Notes: generated from the sequence alone by a model not told the origin. Positions 1 through 6,721 are shown, counted from the first letter of the stretch. The stretch: DNA of 12,902 bases from an uncultured Lachnospiraceae bacterium (GCA_934376945.1 CAKRPI010000062.1:1-12902); one strand, 5' to 3'. A program made the numbers and translations.

Positions 1-72
1 GGTTATATCGAAGACAGAGATCTCAATGCTGCACTTAATTTGAGAGATGCTACGACTTACGAAGTTGCATAA
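1..72 (+). CDS. tnpB: C-terminal end of TnpB (IS200/IS605-family RNA-guided nuclease), partial
   Basis: The first 23 codons are open and end at TAA (70-72). The peptide contains DRDLNAALNLRD, which matches the conserved C-terminal DxNAAxNL block of TnpB/OrfB proteins; its aspartate is the last RuvC acidic residue in this family. The rest of the protein lies upstream of the window. TnpB is the RNA-guided DNA nuclease encoded by IS200/IS605 and IS1341-type elements and is the evolutionary ancestor of Cas12. Whether the copy is intact, or has a tnpA partner, cannot be seen here. The motif is short but very characteristic, and the element-end structure just downstream supports it. Confidence 0.85.
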   Translation, partial: GYIEDRDLNAALNLRDATTYEVA

Positions 73-225
73 ATAAATGCAAACGTGGGTGTGTACCGAA
101 GGCTATTTCGGGAATTTACGACTATGGAGTGTACAAGAACTTGTGAGTAGATGTGATTTCGGTCAATCCAAAGCATACACGATGAAATAGTAAGTAATGT
201 TCGTAAGAACTTACATTATCTCGAT
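73..225 (+). mobile_element. Right end of the IS200/IS605-type element, with probable omega (guide) RNA
   Basis: This noncoding stretch directly follows the tnpB stop. It contains a CCGAA/TTCGG hairpin (96-111) and, near its end, a bulged hairpin at 190-214: GTAA pairs with TTAC and GTTC with GAAC around a GTAA loop. IS200/IS605 elements carry such an imperfect subterminal hairpin, recognised by the Y1 transposase, a few bases inside the right cleavage site. The same region is normally transcribed as the omega RNA scaffold, with the flanking DNA serving as guide. The exact end is not marked in the sequence; I place it roughly between 215 and 230, giving a guide that would read into the yitT leader. 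The element boundary and RNA ends are inference. Confidence 0.55.
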
Positions 226-270
226 GTGAGTATATTTAATCACATTTTGAGTGGCAGCGTATTTAATGTT

Positions 271-1125
271 ATGAAAAAGAGTTTAAACTACCGGAATCTT
301 ATAAAAGAAACGATAATTCTGACTGTGGCTGTGGCGATTATCGCAGCGGCTGTATATTTCTTTCTGGTACCAAGCCATACTTCAGTCAGTAGTATTTCCG
401 GTCTTGGAATCGTACTTTCCAATTTTGTACCGCTTCCGCTGTCTGCGATCACGATGCTTCTGAATGTGGTGCTGCTGATTATCGGATTTTTCACATGCGG
501 ACGGGAATTTGGTGTCAAAACGGTATATACCAGTGTGATGCTTCCGTTGTTTCTGGGACTTTTTGAAATCCTGTTTCCGAATTTTGGTTCTATGACAGGC
601 AGTCAGGAGTTGGATGTGCTGTGTTATATCCTGGTGGTCAGCGTAGGGCTGAGTATCCTTTTTAACCGGAACGCTTCCTCAGGAGGACTGGATATTGTGG
701 CAAAGATTCTGAATAAATATCTGAATATGGAACTTGGAAAAGCAATGTCATTTTCCGGCATGTGTGTGGCACTTTCTGCGGCACTCGTCTATGATAAAAA
801 AACTGTGGTTCTGAGTATTCTGGGAACATATTTTAATGGAATGATTCTGGATCATTTCATTTTTGATCATAATATCAAACGGCGCGTCTGTATTATTACA
901 AAAAAGGAAGAGGAACTGCGAAAGTTTATCATCCATGAGCTTCACAGCGGTGCAACACTTTACGAGGCGATTGGTGCTTATAATATGGAAAAGCGATATG
1001 AGATTATTACCATTGTGGATAAAGGGGAATATCAGAAGCTGATGCAGTTTATAAACCGTGAAGATCCGAAGGCGTTTATCACGGTTTATAATGTTTCGAA
1101 TATGAAGTATGAGCCGAAAAAATAA
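271..1125 (+). CDS. YitT-family membrane protein (DUF161 + DUF2179)
   Basis: This is an integral membrane protein of about 284 residues. The N-terminal half has several hydrophobic segments (about residues 13-33, 45-75, 85-105 and 117-130). They are followed by the typical YitT stretch around SSGGLDIVAKILNKY, and a soluble C-terminal domain of about 80 residues (from roughly KRRVCIITKKEEEL) corresponds to DUF2179. The biochemical role of this family is not established. The frame is open back to GTG 226. I prefer ATG 271 because MKKSLNYRNL followed by a membrane segment is the usual family N-terminus, but no convincing Shine-Dalgarno sequence precedes any candidate start (226, 247 or 271). The IS200/IS605 right end lies immediately upstream, so the native leader may have been displaced. 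No T-rich terminator follows the gene. Confidence 0.85.
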   Translation: MKKSLNYRNLIKETIILTVAVAIIAAAVYFFLVPSHTSVSSISGLGIVLSNFVPLPLSAITMLLNVVLLIIGFFTCGREFGVKTVYTSVMLPLFLGLFEILFPNFGSMTGSQELDVLCYILVVSVGLSILFNRNASSGGLDIVAKILNKYLNMELGKAMSFSGMCVALSAALVYDKKTVVLSILGTYFNGMILDHFIFDHNIKRRVCIITKKEEELRKFIIHELHSGATLYEAIGAYNMEKRYEIITIVDKGEYQKLMQFINREDPKAFITVYNVSNMKYEPKK

Positions 1126-1246
1126 AGGATGATTCAACGGATCAGGCAGAGTGACAGGTCGCAAAGCGACTGCGTTCATGAAATATCATAAGGGGAACCC
1201 GCTTGCGGAATCTCGTAAGAGGGATCCGTTTAAGGGAGGATTCCTT
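1126..1246 (+). other. Structured leader-like region, no recognised RNA class
   Basis: Noncoding sequence with several plausible RNA helices. One is a hairpin at 1155-1172 with a GTCGC/GCGAC stem and AAA loop. Another is at 1207-1227, a GGA..TCTC / GAGG..TCC stem capped by a GTAA (GNRA-type) tetraloop. They lead into a strong ribosome binding site, GGGAGGA at 1234-1240. A 4-bp AAGG/CCTT pairing (1232-1235 with 1243-1246) could partly hide that site. The arrangement resembles a regulated 5' leader, but I could not match it to a known riboswitch, and no terminator with a T-run is present. Confidence 0.3.
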
Positions 1247-1396
1247 ATGATCCTACAAGTAGCGAAGCGGATTGCAAATATCCGCTTTACTTCCCAAAAT
1301 ACGCTGACTGACATTCGAATATGCGAAACAGATGCTTGCAGAAACTGTGATTGTGAAGTAAAATATAACCATATAAAGACAGAGAATAATTCATAA
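1247..1396 (+). CDS. Possible small four-cysteine protein (49 aa), unknown
   Basis: ATG at 1247 sits 6 bases after GGGAGGA, one of the best ribosome binding sites in the window, and opens a 49-codon frame ending at TAA 1394-1396. The predicted peptide has a basic N-terminal third and a C-terminal cysteine cluster, C26-x4-C31-x2-C34-x-C36, a spacing that could bind a metal. I recognise no family. The reading frame also includes a 8-bp inverted repeat (1265-1272 with 1280-1287), and the ORF ends inside the first unit of the 19-bp tandem repeat, so it may instead be chance coding in a structured noncoding region. Support is the ribosome binding site and the cysteine pattern only. Confidence 0.3.
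   Translation: MILQVAKRIANIRFTSQNTLTDIRICETDACRNCDCEVKYNHIKTENNS
1265..1287. repeat. Inverted repeat AAGCGGAT / ATCCGCTT
   Basis: A perfect 8-bp stem with a 7-base loop. It can be extended by pairing AAGTA (1257-1261) with TACTT (1288-1292) if GCG is bulged. There is no T-run, so it is not a classical intrinsic terminator. It lies inside the possible 49-aa ORF. Confidence 0.5.
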
Positions 1397-1454
1397 GTCA
1401 GGTCATCATTCATAAGACAAAGAATAATTCATAAGACAGAGAATCGTTCATAAA
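1379..1454. repeat. Four tandem 19-bp repeats
   Basis: Units start at 1379, 1398, 1417 and 1436 with exact 19-bp phasing and consensus ACAGAGAATAATTCATAAG. The first, third and fourth units differ at only one to three positions. The second is diverged in its first half (TCAGGTCAT) but keeps the shared ATTCATAAG end. The array sits between the small ORF and the BMC gene. A role as a protein-binding array or simply slipped-strand expansion is equally possible. Confidence 0.8.
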
Positions 1455-1527
1455 ATTAAGTGTAAAAGGTTCAGTATTTTAGAACTGGATCTGACGGGCT
1501 ACAGTGAAAAAGTTACAGGAGGCAGAA

Positions 1528-2076
1528 ATGGGAAAGACGATCGGACTGGCAGAACTGACCAGTATTACATATGGCATAGCGGCATCGGATGCGATGCTGA
1601 AGGCAGGGCAGGTAAAACTTCTTCGCAGCGCACCTGCGTGTCCGGGAAAGTATTTGATTTTGATTGCAGGTGATACCGGAGAAGTAAAGGCGGCAATGGA
1701 AGCGGGAACGGCAGTTGCTGGTAAACATTTGAAGAGTTTTTATATAATACCGCACATCCATGAGCAGGTACTGGAAGTTCTTTCCGGAAGAAAAAAGGTG
1801 GAAGCGCGTGAAGCGGTTGGAATTCTGGAGTGTTCCATGATGGTATCGGCGCTTTATGCGGCAGATATGGTGGCCAAGGAAGCAGCAGTACGGCTGTGCA
1901 GAGTGCGTCTTGGTCAGGGCATCGGAGGAAAAGGAGTTGTGATACTCTCCGGAGATGTCGGTGCTGTAAATGCAGCAGTAAATGCCGTAGTAAAAAGCAG
2001 CAGTACACTGGATCTGCATTTGCAGGAGCATTACGTAATTCCGAATCCGGATCCGGATCTCCTGGAATTTTTGTGA
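1528..2076 (+). CDS. pduT: PduT-like bacterial microcompartment shell protein with CPGK iron-sulfur motif
   Basis: A protein of 182 residues made of two tandem BMC domains (about 1-93 and 97-180). The first begins with GLAELTSITYGIAASDAMLKA and the second with AVGILECSMMVSALYAADMV. The motif CPGKY places a cysteine at residue 38. In PduT of the propanediol-utilisation compartment the equivalent Cys38 of each of three subunits binds a [4Fe-4S] cluster in the central pore of the trimer, thought to pass electrons across the shell. Length and cysteine position match PduT closely. I chose ATG 1528 because CAGGAGG (1515-1521) precedes it by 6 bases; a GTG at 1504 would place that site inside the gene. 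No enzyme or other shell gene of a compartment is visible in the window, so this copy is isolated from any BMC operon here. The next gene starts about 90-135 bases downstream on the same strand. Confidence 0.9.
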   Translation: MGKTIGLAELTSITYGIAASDAMLKAGQVKLLRSAPACPGKYLILIAGDTGEVKAAMEAGTAVAGKHLKSFYIIPHIHEQVLEVLSGRKKVEAREAVGILECSMMVSALYAADMVAKEAAVRLCRVRLGQGIGGKGVVILSGDVGAVNAAVNAVVKSSSTLDLHLQEHYVIPNPDPDLLEFL

Positions 2077-2211
2077 TGGAATGTGACAGATGAAGCAGCT
2101 GCATTCAGGGCAGGAAGAGAAAAGATAGAAGAGAAAAGATAAAATCATACAGGGGGTGTTGGTATTTGGCAAAAAACGTATGATCTGAAAGAATATACAA
2201 AAGCAATTATT

Positions 2212-3672
2212 TTGTTTGTGCTGGCAGTGACGTTTGGACTTGTGATATTTTTTATTTGTGCGCAGCAGTCCATCAGTAAAAATTCACAGAGTACAATTCG
2301 AAGAACAGTTACACGTCAGAGTGAACATCTTCGGACGATTCTGCAGCTGCACTATCAGTACCTGCAGCTTCTTGCAGATGAAATTGGTACCTCTGATGAT
2401 ATTTTATCGGAAGAAAATATGGAGCGCATTGCAAACCTTCATGAATACACCGATCTGGAGCTCTCTGCAATCATAGAGCCGGACGGAACGGCGCATTATG
2501 ACAATGGAGTGAAGAAGAATCTGGCGCATCGCCGTTATTTTCAGGAGGCGATGGAAGGAAAACAGACGCTTAGCGATCCGCTGGAAAGCAGTGTTGATCA
2601 GGAAATGAGAGTAGTGCTTGGCGTTCCGATCAAAAGAGGGGAAACAGTGATCGGAGTTCTTGGTGCGTCTTATAATGTAACAGCTTTAAGCCACCTGATG
2701 TTTAATGATACATTTAGCGGAATCGGTTATAGTCTGATTGTTACAAGAGACGGTGAAATCATTGCATACGACGGACAGTCGCTGGATTGTGAAATCACTT
2801 ATAAAGAGAATTTTTTTGAACTGTATAGCGGGAAAAAGACATTGAATGGAACGGAGCTTTCTGATGTCAAGGCTGATTTTGAAGAAGGAGAACCGGGTCT
2901 GATACAAGTGTGCAATGAAGGCGAGCGAGGATCAGAACAATACCTGTCTTACGTTCCGCTTGGGATGAATGACTGGATGATCTGTTATGTGCTTCCGGTG
3001 TCTGTAGCAAAACAGCCATATCGCTTTTTTACAACGTACGAAATGATTTTTATGGTTGTTTTCGGCGCTTTGGTGTTGCTTCTTTTTGGTTATACGATAT
3101 GGAAAAATGCACAGAAAAACAGAGAATTGCTCCGCATGTCGCAGACAGATGCACTGACCGGACTTTTTAATAAGAAGACTACCGAGGAACAGATCAATGC
3201 GGCGATCGCAGAGAGACCGGAAGCAGCGCATGTGTTTCTGATTTTTGATATTGATCGGTTTAAGAATGTCAACGATAGGTATGGGCATGCAGTCGGAGAT
3301 GTGATACTGCAGAAATTTGCCTCTCTTTTGCGGACTTATTTCAGAGAAAATGATATTGTCGGCAGAATCGGAGGAGATGAGTTTGTTGTTTTTTTGAAAA
3401 ATATAGATGCAAGGGATGCAGTATATGGTCGGGTGGACAGTTTGGTAAAGAAAATTGCATCATTGGAATTTTCCGAGATGCCGGAACGGATTACAAGCAG
3501 CATCGGCGTTGCTTTTGTACCGGAACATGGAGATTGTTATATGGATCTGTACAAAGCAGCGGACAGTGCACTGTATGAAACGAAGCGGCGGGGAAAGAAT
3601 GGTTTTACGGTAAGTGGCGAGCTGCAGATGTGTGAGCAGGTGGAAGATAAGGAAGATATGCAGACTGACTGA
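2212..3672 (+). CDS. Membrane-bound diguanylate cyclase with extracellular Cache-like sensor and GGDEF domain
   Basis: Makes cyclic di-GMP from two GTP. Numbering from TTG 2212: membrane segment about 2-18; extracytoplasmic sensor about 25-270 with dCache-type features (HRRYFQEAMEGK at 106-117, then VLGVPIKRGETVIGVLGASYN); second membrane segment about 275-297; GGDEF domain about 311-465. Catalytic and substrate motifs are intact: TDALTGLFN, FDIDRFKNVNDRYGH and GGDEF at 387-391. The product-inhibition I-site RxxD (R378, D381) is five residues before it. The start is odd: TTG 2212 falls within the first membrane segment and lacks a ribosome binding site. The frame is open back to a stop at 2140-2142, and the extra codons read IWQKTYDLKEYTKAII, a natural N-terminus for this fold. 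The only other in-frame candidate is ATT 2164, 7 bases after AGGGGG (2151-2156). Either that rare start is used or an indel, for instance in the A6 run at 2171-2176, hides the true one. The sensed ligand is unknown. Confidence 0.9.
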   Translation: MFVLAVTFGLVIFFICAQQSISKNSQSTIRRTVTRQSEHLRTILQLHYQYLQLLADEIGTSDDILSEENMERIANLHEYTDLELSAIIEPDGTAHYDNGVKKNLAHRRYFQEAMEGKQTLSDPLESSVDQEMRVVLGVPIKRGETVIGVLGASYNVTALSHLMFNDTFSGIGYSLIVTRDGEIIAYDGQSLDCEITYKENFFELYSGKKTLNGTELSDVKADFEEGEPGLIQVCNEGERGSEQYLSYVPLGMNDWMICYVLPVSVAKQPYRFFTTYEMIFMVVFGALVLLLFGYTIWKNAQKNRELLRMSQTDALTGLFNKKTTEEQINAAIAERPEAAHVFLIFDIDRFKNVNDRYGHAVGDVILQKFASLLRTYFRENDIVGRIGGDEFVVFLKNIDARDAVYGRVDSLVKKIASLEFSEMPERITSSIGVAFVPEHGDCYMDLYKAADSALYETKRRGKNGFTVSGELQMCEQVEDKEDMQTD

Positions 3673-3918
3673 TTCGACTGGAGATAGGAAGATATACAGA
3701 CAGACTGAGCAGGAGGGAGATCAGGCAGGCATCCGTACAGGCTGATTGAGCCGGAAGAATCAGAGCGGATATCCGTAATGAGCCCTATAGGAAAAAAGAA
3801 CAATACAAACAGAAAAAAATCAGTTATAATAGCAGTGTTGCAGATAATCGAACCGATAATCGGGCAAAGAAGTAAAAGCAGTATAATAAACCAAAGCAAA
3901 TAAAAGGAGTAAGGTCAT
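3673..3918 (+). promoter_or_regulatory. fprA upstream region with two TATAAT boxes and a GATAATCG direct repeat
   Basis: Two consensus -10 hexamers TATAAT occur at 3825-3830 and 3882-3887, but neither has a good -35 box at 17 bases. GATAATCG is repeated directly at 3843-3850 and 3855-3862, between the two boxes, and could be an activator or repressor site. A 10-bp palindrome CGGATATCCG lies at 3766-3775. The ribosome binding site AAAGGAG (3902-3908) precedes fprA by 10 bases. No T-run terminator for the cyclase gene was found in this gap. Confidence 0.35.
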
Positions 3919-5073
3919 ATGATAGTAACAGACAGTATTAAGTATGTGGGTGTTAACGACCATCAGGTCGATCTGTTTGAAGGACAGTATAAAGTTCCGG
4001 GTGGCATGTCTTACAATTCTTACGTGATTCTGGATGAGAAGATTGCAGTTATGGATACTGTAGATGCAAATTTTACAGAGGAGTGGCTTGGGAATGTGGC
4101 ACAGGTGCTGGACGGAAGAAAACCGGATTATCTTGTGGTGCAGCACATGGAACCCGATCACGCTGCCAATATTGCGAATTTTCTGAAGGTTTATCCGGAC
4201 ACAACCGTAGTAGCGAATGCAAAGACCTTCGTTATGATCAAAAACTTTTTTGAGCTTGATTTGGAAGGACAGAAGATTGTGGTAGAAAACGGTGCTTCTT
4301 TAAGCCTTGGAAGCCATACACTGACCTTTGTCTTTGCACCGATGGTACACTGGCCGGAGGTTATGGTGACTTATGAGAGCAGCGAGAAGGTGCTTTTTTC
4401 TGCAGATGGATTTGGAAAATTCGGTGCGCTTGATGTACAGGAGGACTGGGATGACGAATCCAGAAGATACTTTATCGGAATCGTTGGAAAATACGGTGCA
4501 CAGGTACAGGCTCTTCTGAAAAAAGCGGCAGCACTCGATATTCAGATCATTTGTCCGTTGCACGGACCGGTGTTGATGGAAAATCTCGGACATTACATCG
4601 GACTTTATGATACCTGGTCCTCTTACCGGCCGGAAGAGGAAGGCATCGTGATTGCCTATGCTTCTGTTTATGGACATACAAAAGAGGCAGTGAAGCTGCT
4701 TGAAAAAAAATTAAAAGAAAAAGGTGCACAGAAGGTTGTTGTTTACGATCTTGCAAGGGATGATATGTCACAGGCACTTGCCGATGCGTTCCGATACAGC
4801 AAACTGGTGCTTGCGGCAGTTACATACAATGCAAGCGTGTATCCATTTATGAATGACTTTATTACACGCCTTGCCGAGCATAATTTCCAGAACCGTACGG
4901 TTGGACTGATTGAAAACGGTTCCTGGGCTCCGATGGCGGCCAAAGTGATGAAGCAGATGCTGGAAGGCTGCAAAAATATTCAGTGGCTTGAAAACGGAGT
5001 AAAAATCATGTCTGCAGTGAAGCAGGAAAATGTGGAACAGATCGAAGCAATGGCAGAAGAACTACTGTCTTAA
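3919..5073 (+). CDS. fprA: Flavodiiron protein (A-type), NO/O2 reductase
   Basis: Reduces O2 to water and/or NO to N2O in the cytoplasm of anaerobes, using a diiron site and FMN fed by rubredoxin or a similar donor. Residues 1-245 form the metallo-beta-lactamase-like domain with the full diiron ligand set: H76-x-E78-x-D80-H81, H144, D163 and H215. Residues from about 243 form the flavodoxin domain (IVIAYASVYGHTKEA is the FMN phosphate loop; NGSWAPMA near 333-340 lies by the flavin). At 384 residues it has the simple class A length with no rubredoxin extension. No rubredoxin or rubrerythrin gene is adjacent, so the electron donor is encoded elsewhere. It appears monocistronic. ATG 3919 is preceded by AAAGGAG. 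Only a long hairpin and the 166-bp element below separate it from the convergent MATE gene. Confidence 0.95.
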   Translation: MIVTDSIKYVGVNDHQVDLFEGQYKVPGGMSYNSYVILDEKIAVMDTVDANFTEEWLGNVAQVLDGRKPDYLVVQHMEPDHAANIANFLKVYPDTTVVANAKTFVMIKNFFELDLEGQKIVVENGASLSLGSHTLTFVFAPMVHWPEVMVTYESSEKVLFSADGFGKFGALDVQEDWDDESRRYFIGIVGKYGAQVQALLKKAAALDIQIICPLHGPVLMENLGHYIGLYDTWSSYRPEEEGIVIAYASVYGHTKEAVKLLEKKLKEKGAQKVVVYDLARDDMSQALADAFRYSKLVLAAVTYNASVYPFMNDFITRLAEHNFQNRTVGLIENGSWAPMAAKVMKQMLEGCKNIQWLENGVKIMSAVKQENVEQIEAMAEELLS

Positions 5074-5086
5074 ACGCATTATTTGC

Positions 5087-5117
5087 GAGGCTTGCTCATA
5101 CTAGTATGAGCCACCTC
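5087..5117. repeat. Long hairpin/palindrome just after fprA
   Basis: GCTCATACTAGTATGAGC (5094-5111) is a perfect 18-bp palindrome. It extends outward to GAGG..CCTC with one bulged base, giving a near-perfect 31-bp inverted repeat centred on ACTAGT. It overlaps the left end of the 166-bp element. Without a T-run it is not a standard intrinsic terminator, although it could act as a 3'-end stabiliser for fprA mRNA. Its right half equals the end of the element, so its left half looks like a relic of a second, inverted copy of that end. Confidence 0.7.
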
Positions 5118-5265
5118 AATTAACAGTCTGCTTCATTTGTCTAAATTTCTATCTGCTACGTTGTTGTCAATCGCCGTAGCCACCGCTACGGCTCATTCCT
5201 TCGCCTTGCAGATAAAAATTTATCCTGCATGAATCAGTCAGCCAATTGGGGTGGTTCATACTAGT
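5100..5265. mobile_element. 166-bp MITE-like element with about 57-bp terminal inverted repeats
   Basis: The left arm (5100-5156) and the reverse complement of the right arm (5208-5265) match at 44 of 57 aligned bases with one single-base gap. Both begin ACTAGTATGA and end TATCTGC. The loop carries a second perfect stem, GCCGTAGC-CACC-GCTACGGC (5173-5192). There is no coding capacity. The ends are ambiguous because ACTAGT is itself a palindrome: either the element spans 5100-5265, or it spans 5106-5259 and ACTAGT is a 6-bp target duplication. The element sits exactly between two convergent genes, and the stop codon of the MATE gene (TAG on the minus strand, 5261-5263) lies in its right-hand ACTAGT. 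I do not recognise the family; mobility is inferred from structure. Confidence 0.6.
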
Positions 5266-6586
5266 CCCGGCGCCTGAGCACGGCAAATGCAATCACGCAG
5301 ATGATGACAGAGAGCAGGGATCCGACTACGGTGGCAAGTCCCATTGGAAAGAGTGTTGTCGGAAAGAGCACAGAGGTCAGGTAAACACCGGGAATACGCA
5401 CAAGCAGGATTGCAATGATGTTGTGTAAAAAAGAGAACTCCGAACGGCCGCAGGCACAGAAATATCCACTGAAACAGAAATGAATTCCTGCGAAGATACA
5501 GTCCAGAACGTATCCACGGAAATACCAGGCGCCGGCCATGATGGTAGCTGAATCCGACGTAAAGAGTCCGACAATGGCCGGTGCAGTAAACTGAACTGCG
5601 ATTGAGATGAAAATTCCAAACCCGATGGAGATCAGTATGGCATAGCGAAGCGTCTGTATGGCACGTTCCTTTTTTCCGGCCCCGATGTTCTGGGCGCCAA
5701 GTGCAGATACACAGGCAAGCATGGAAGACGGAACAAGGAACAGAAAGCTGATGATCTTTTCAACGATTCCGACAGCTGCCGCGTCTGTCAGTCCGCGCCG
5801 GTTTGCAATGACGGTGATCAAAAGGAATGCAATCTGAATAAAACCATCCTGCAGTGCAACCGGAATACCGATGCGAAGCAGCTTTTTAAGAACGGTTTTT
5901 TGAGGGCAAAAATCCTCTTTGCAGACAGAGATGCCGTTGCTGTGGCGGATGATGACGGAAAATGCGATCAAAACGCTGACGGCCTGGGCAAGAGTCGTGC
6001 CGAGTGCAGCGCCAGTCGGACCAAGATGAAGGAGTCCGATAAAGAGAATATCAAGTACAATATTCACTGCACAGGCAATGGCGATAAAGTACATCGGGCT
6101 TTTGGAATCTCCCATGCCGCGAAAGATGGAGCTGATGATGTTGTAAGCTGTGATACAGGGGATGCCAAGAAAGCATACTGTAAGATAGGAGATGGTTCCT
6201 GACACAGCCTCCGGTGGCGTTGCGATCACAGAGACAATTGGTTTTACCAGAAGAAGCAGTACAGCAGTCATTACGATAGAGAGTGACAGAAATAAGATAA
6301 CGGTGTTGCCGATGGCGGCACCGGTCTTTTTTTTATTTCTGGCTCCGATATATTGACCAATAGTGACGGTGGAGCCCATCGCAAGACCGACGATCATGAC
6401 GGTAAGCATATGCATGACCTGGCTTCCGATGGAGACAGCAGTCGTTGCAGCCACACTGTCAAACTGTCCGATGATAAAGAGATCGGCCATGCCATAGAGC
6501 GTTTGAAGAAAGTATGAGAGAAGATAGGGAAGGGAGAAAAAGACGATATTTTTCAGGACACTTCCGTTGGTAAGATTTTTTTCCAT
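5261..6586 (-). CDS. MATE-family multidrug/toxin efflux transporter
   Basis: A 441-residue protein with about 12 hydrophobic segments arranged as two MATE repeats. It exports cationic compounds or metabolites in exchange for Na+ or H+. The N-terminal repeat carries the typical signatures GMADLFIIGQFDSVAATTAVSI and GLAMGSTVTIGQYIGA; the second repeat carries VPSSMLACVSALGAQNIGAG. The substrate cannot be told from sequence. I start at ATG 6586-6584 (MEKNLTNGS), which has AAGGAG (6600-6595) 8 bases upstream. An upstream ATG at 6619 would bury that site in the coding region. The last codons read RRRD followed by TAG, with the stop lying in the edge of the 166-bp inverted-repeat element. The gene diverges from the second MATE gene, to which it is only distantly similar by eye. 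Confidence 0.93.
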   Translation of the reverse strand: MEKNLTNGSVLKNIVFFSLPYLLSYFLQTLYGMADLFIIGQFDSVAATTAVSIGSQVMHMLTVMIVGLAMGSTVTIGQYIGARNKKKTGAAIGNTVILFLSLSIVMTAVLLLLVKPIVSVIATPPEAVSGTISYLTVCFLGIPCITAYNIISSIFRGMGDSKSPMYFIAIACAVNIVLDILFIGLLHLGPTGAALGTTLAQAVSVLIAFSVIIRHSNGISVCKEDFCPQKTVLKKLLRIGIPVALQDGFIQIAFLLITVIANRRGLTDAAAVGIVEKIISFLFLVPSSMLACVSALGAQNIGAGKKERAIQTLRYAILISIGFGIFISIAVQFTAPAIVGLFTSDSATIMAGAWYFRGYVLDCIFAGIHFCFSGYFCACGRSEFSFLHNIIAILLVRIPGVYLTSVLFPTTLFPMGLATVVGSLLSVIICVIAFAVLRRRD

Positions 6587-6626
6587 AAAATAGGCTCCTT
6601 TTAAGAGATATAATTGCATCTCTCTA

Positions 6627-6656
6627 AGAATAAACGCTACAGCGTGATAGAGTCAA
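6627..6656 (-). promoter_or_regulatory. Promoter of the minus-strand MATE gene with dyad between -35 and -10
   Basis: Read on the minus strand, TTGACT (6656-6651) is followed after 18 bases by TATTCT (6632-6627). Within the stretched spacer lies the dyad ACGCT-GT-AGCGT (plus strand 6634-6645). An over-long spacer with a dyad between the boxes is the layout used by MerR-family activators, which often control multidrug transporters. The regulator assignment is inference, and no MerR gene is present in the window. Confidence 0.5.
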
Positions 6657-6721
6657 GCGTTTTGTAGCAGATGTACCGCTATTTCGGAGAATGAAAGAAA
6701 TACTTTTATAGCAGAAGAAAC

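Noticed and set aside
226..270. GTG 226 as the start of the YitT protein
   Set aside because: No ribosome binding site, and the added 15 residues fall at or inside the transposon end; ATG 271 fits the family better.
1155..1250. c-di-GMP (GEMM) riboswitch, because of the CGCAAAGC string and a nearby diguanylate cyclase
   Set aside because: Other conserved GEMM elements (the CAGGGCAAACC-like 5' strand and the GGTAGC 3' strand) are absent.
1379..1454. CRISPR array for the 19-bp repeats
   Set aside because: The units are contiguous with no spacers and are shorter than typical CRISPR repeats; no cas genes are present.
1513..2172. Long minus-strand ORFs opposite the BMC gene
   Set aside because: They overlap a well-supported gene, lack ribosome binding sites and show no family features; they are reading-frame shadows.
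5094..5111. Intrinsic terminator for fprA
   Set aside because: The stem is strong, but no T-run follows on either strand; kept as a repeat instead.
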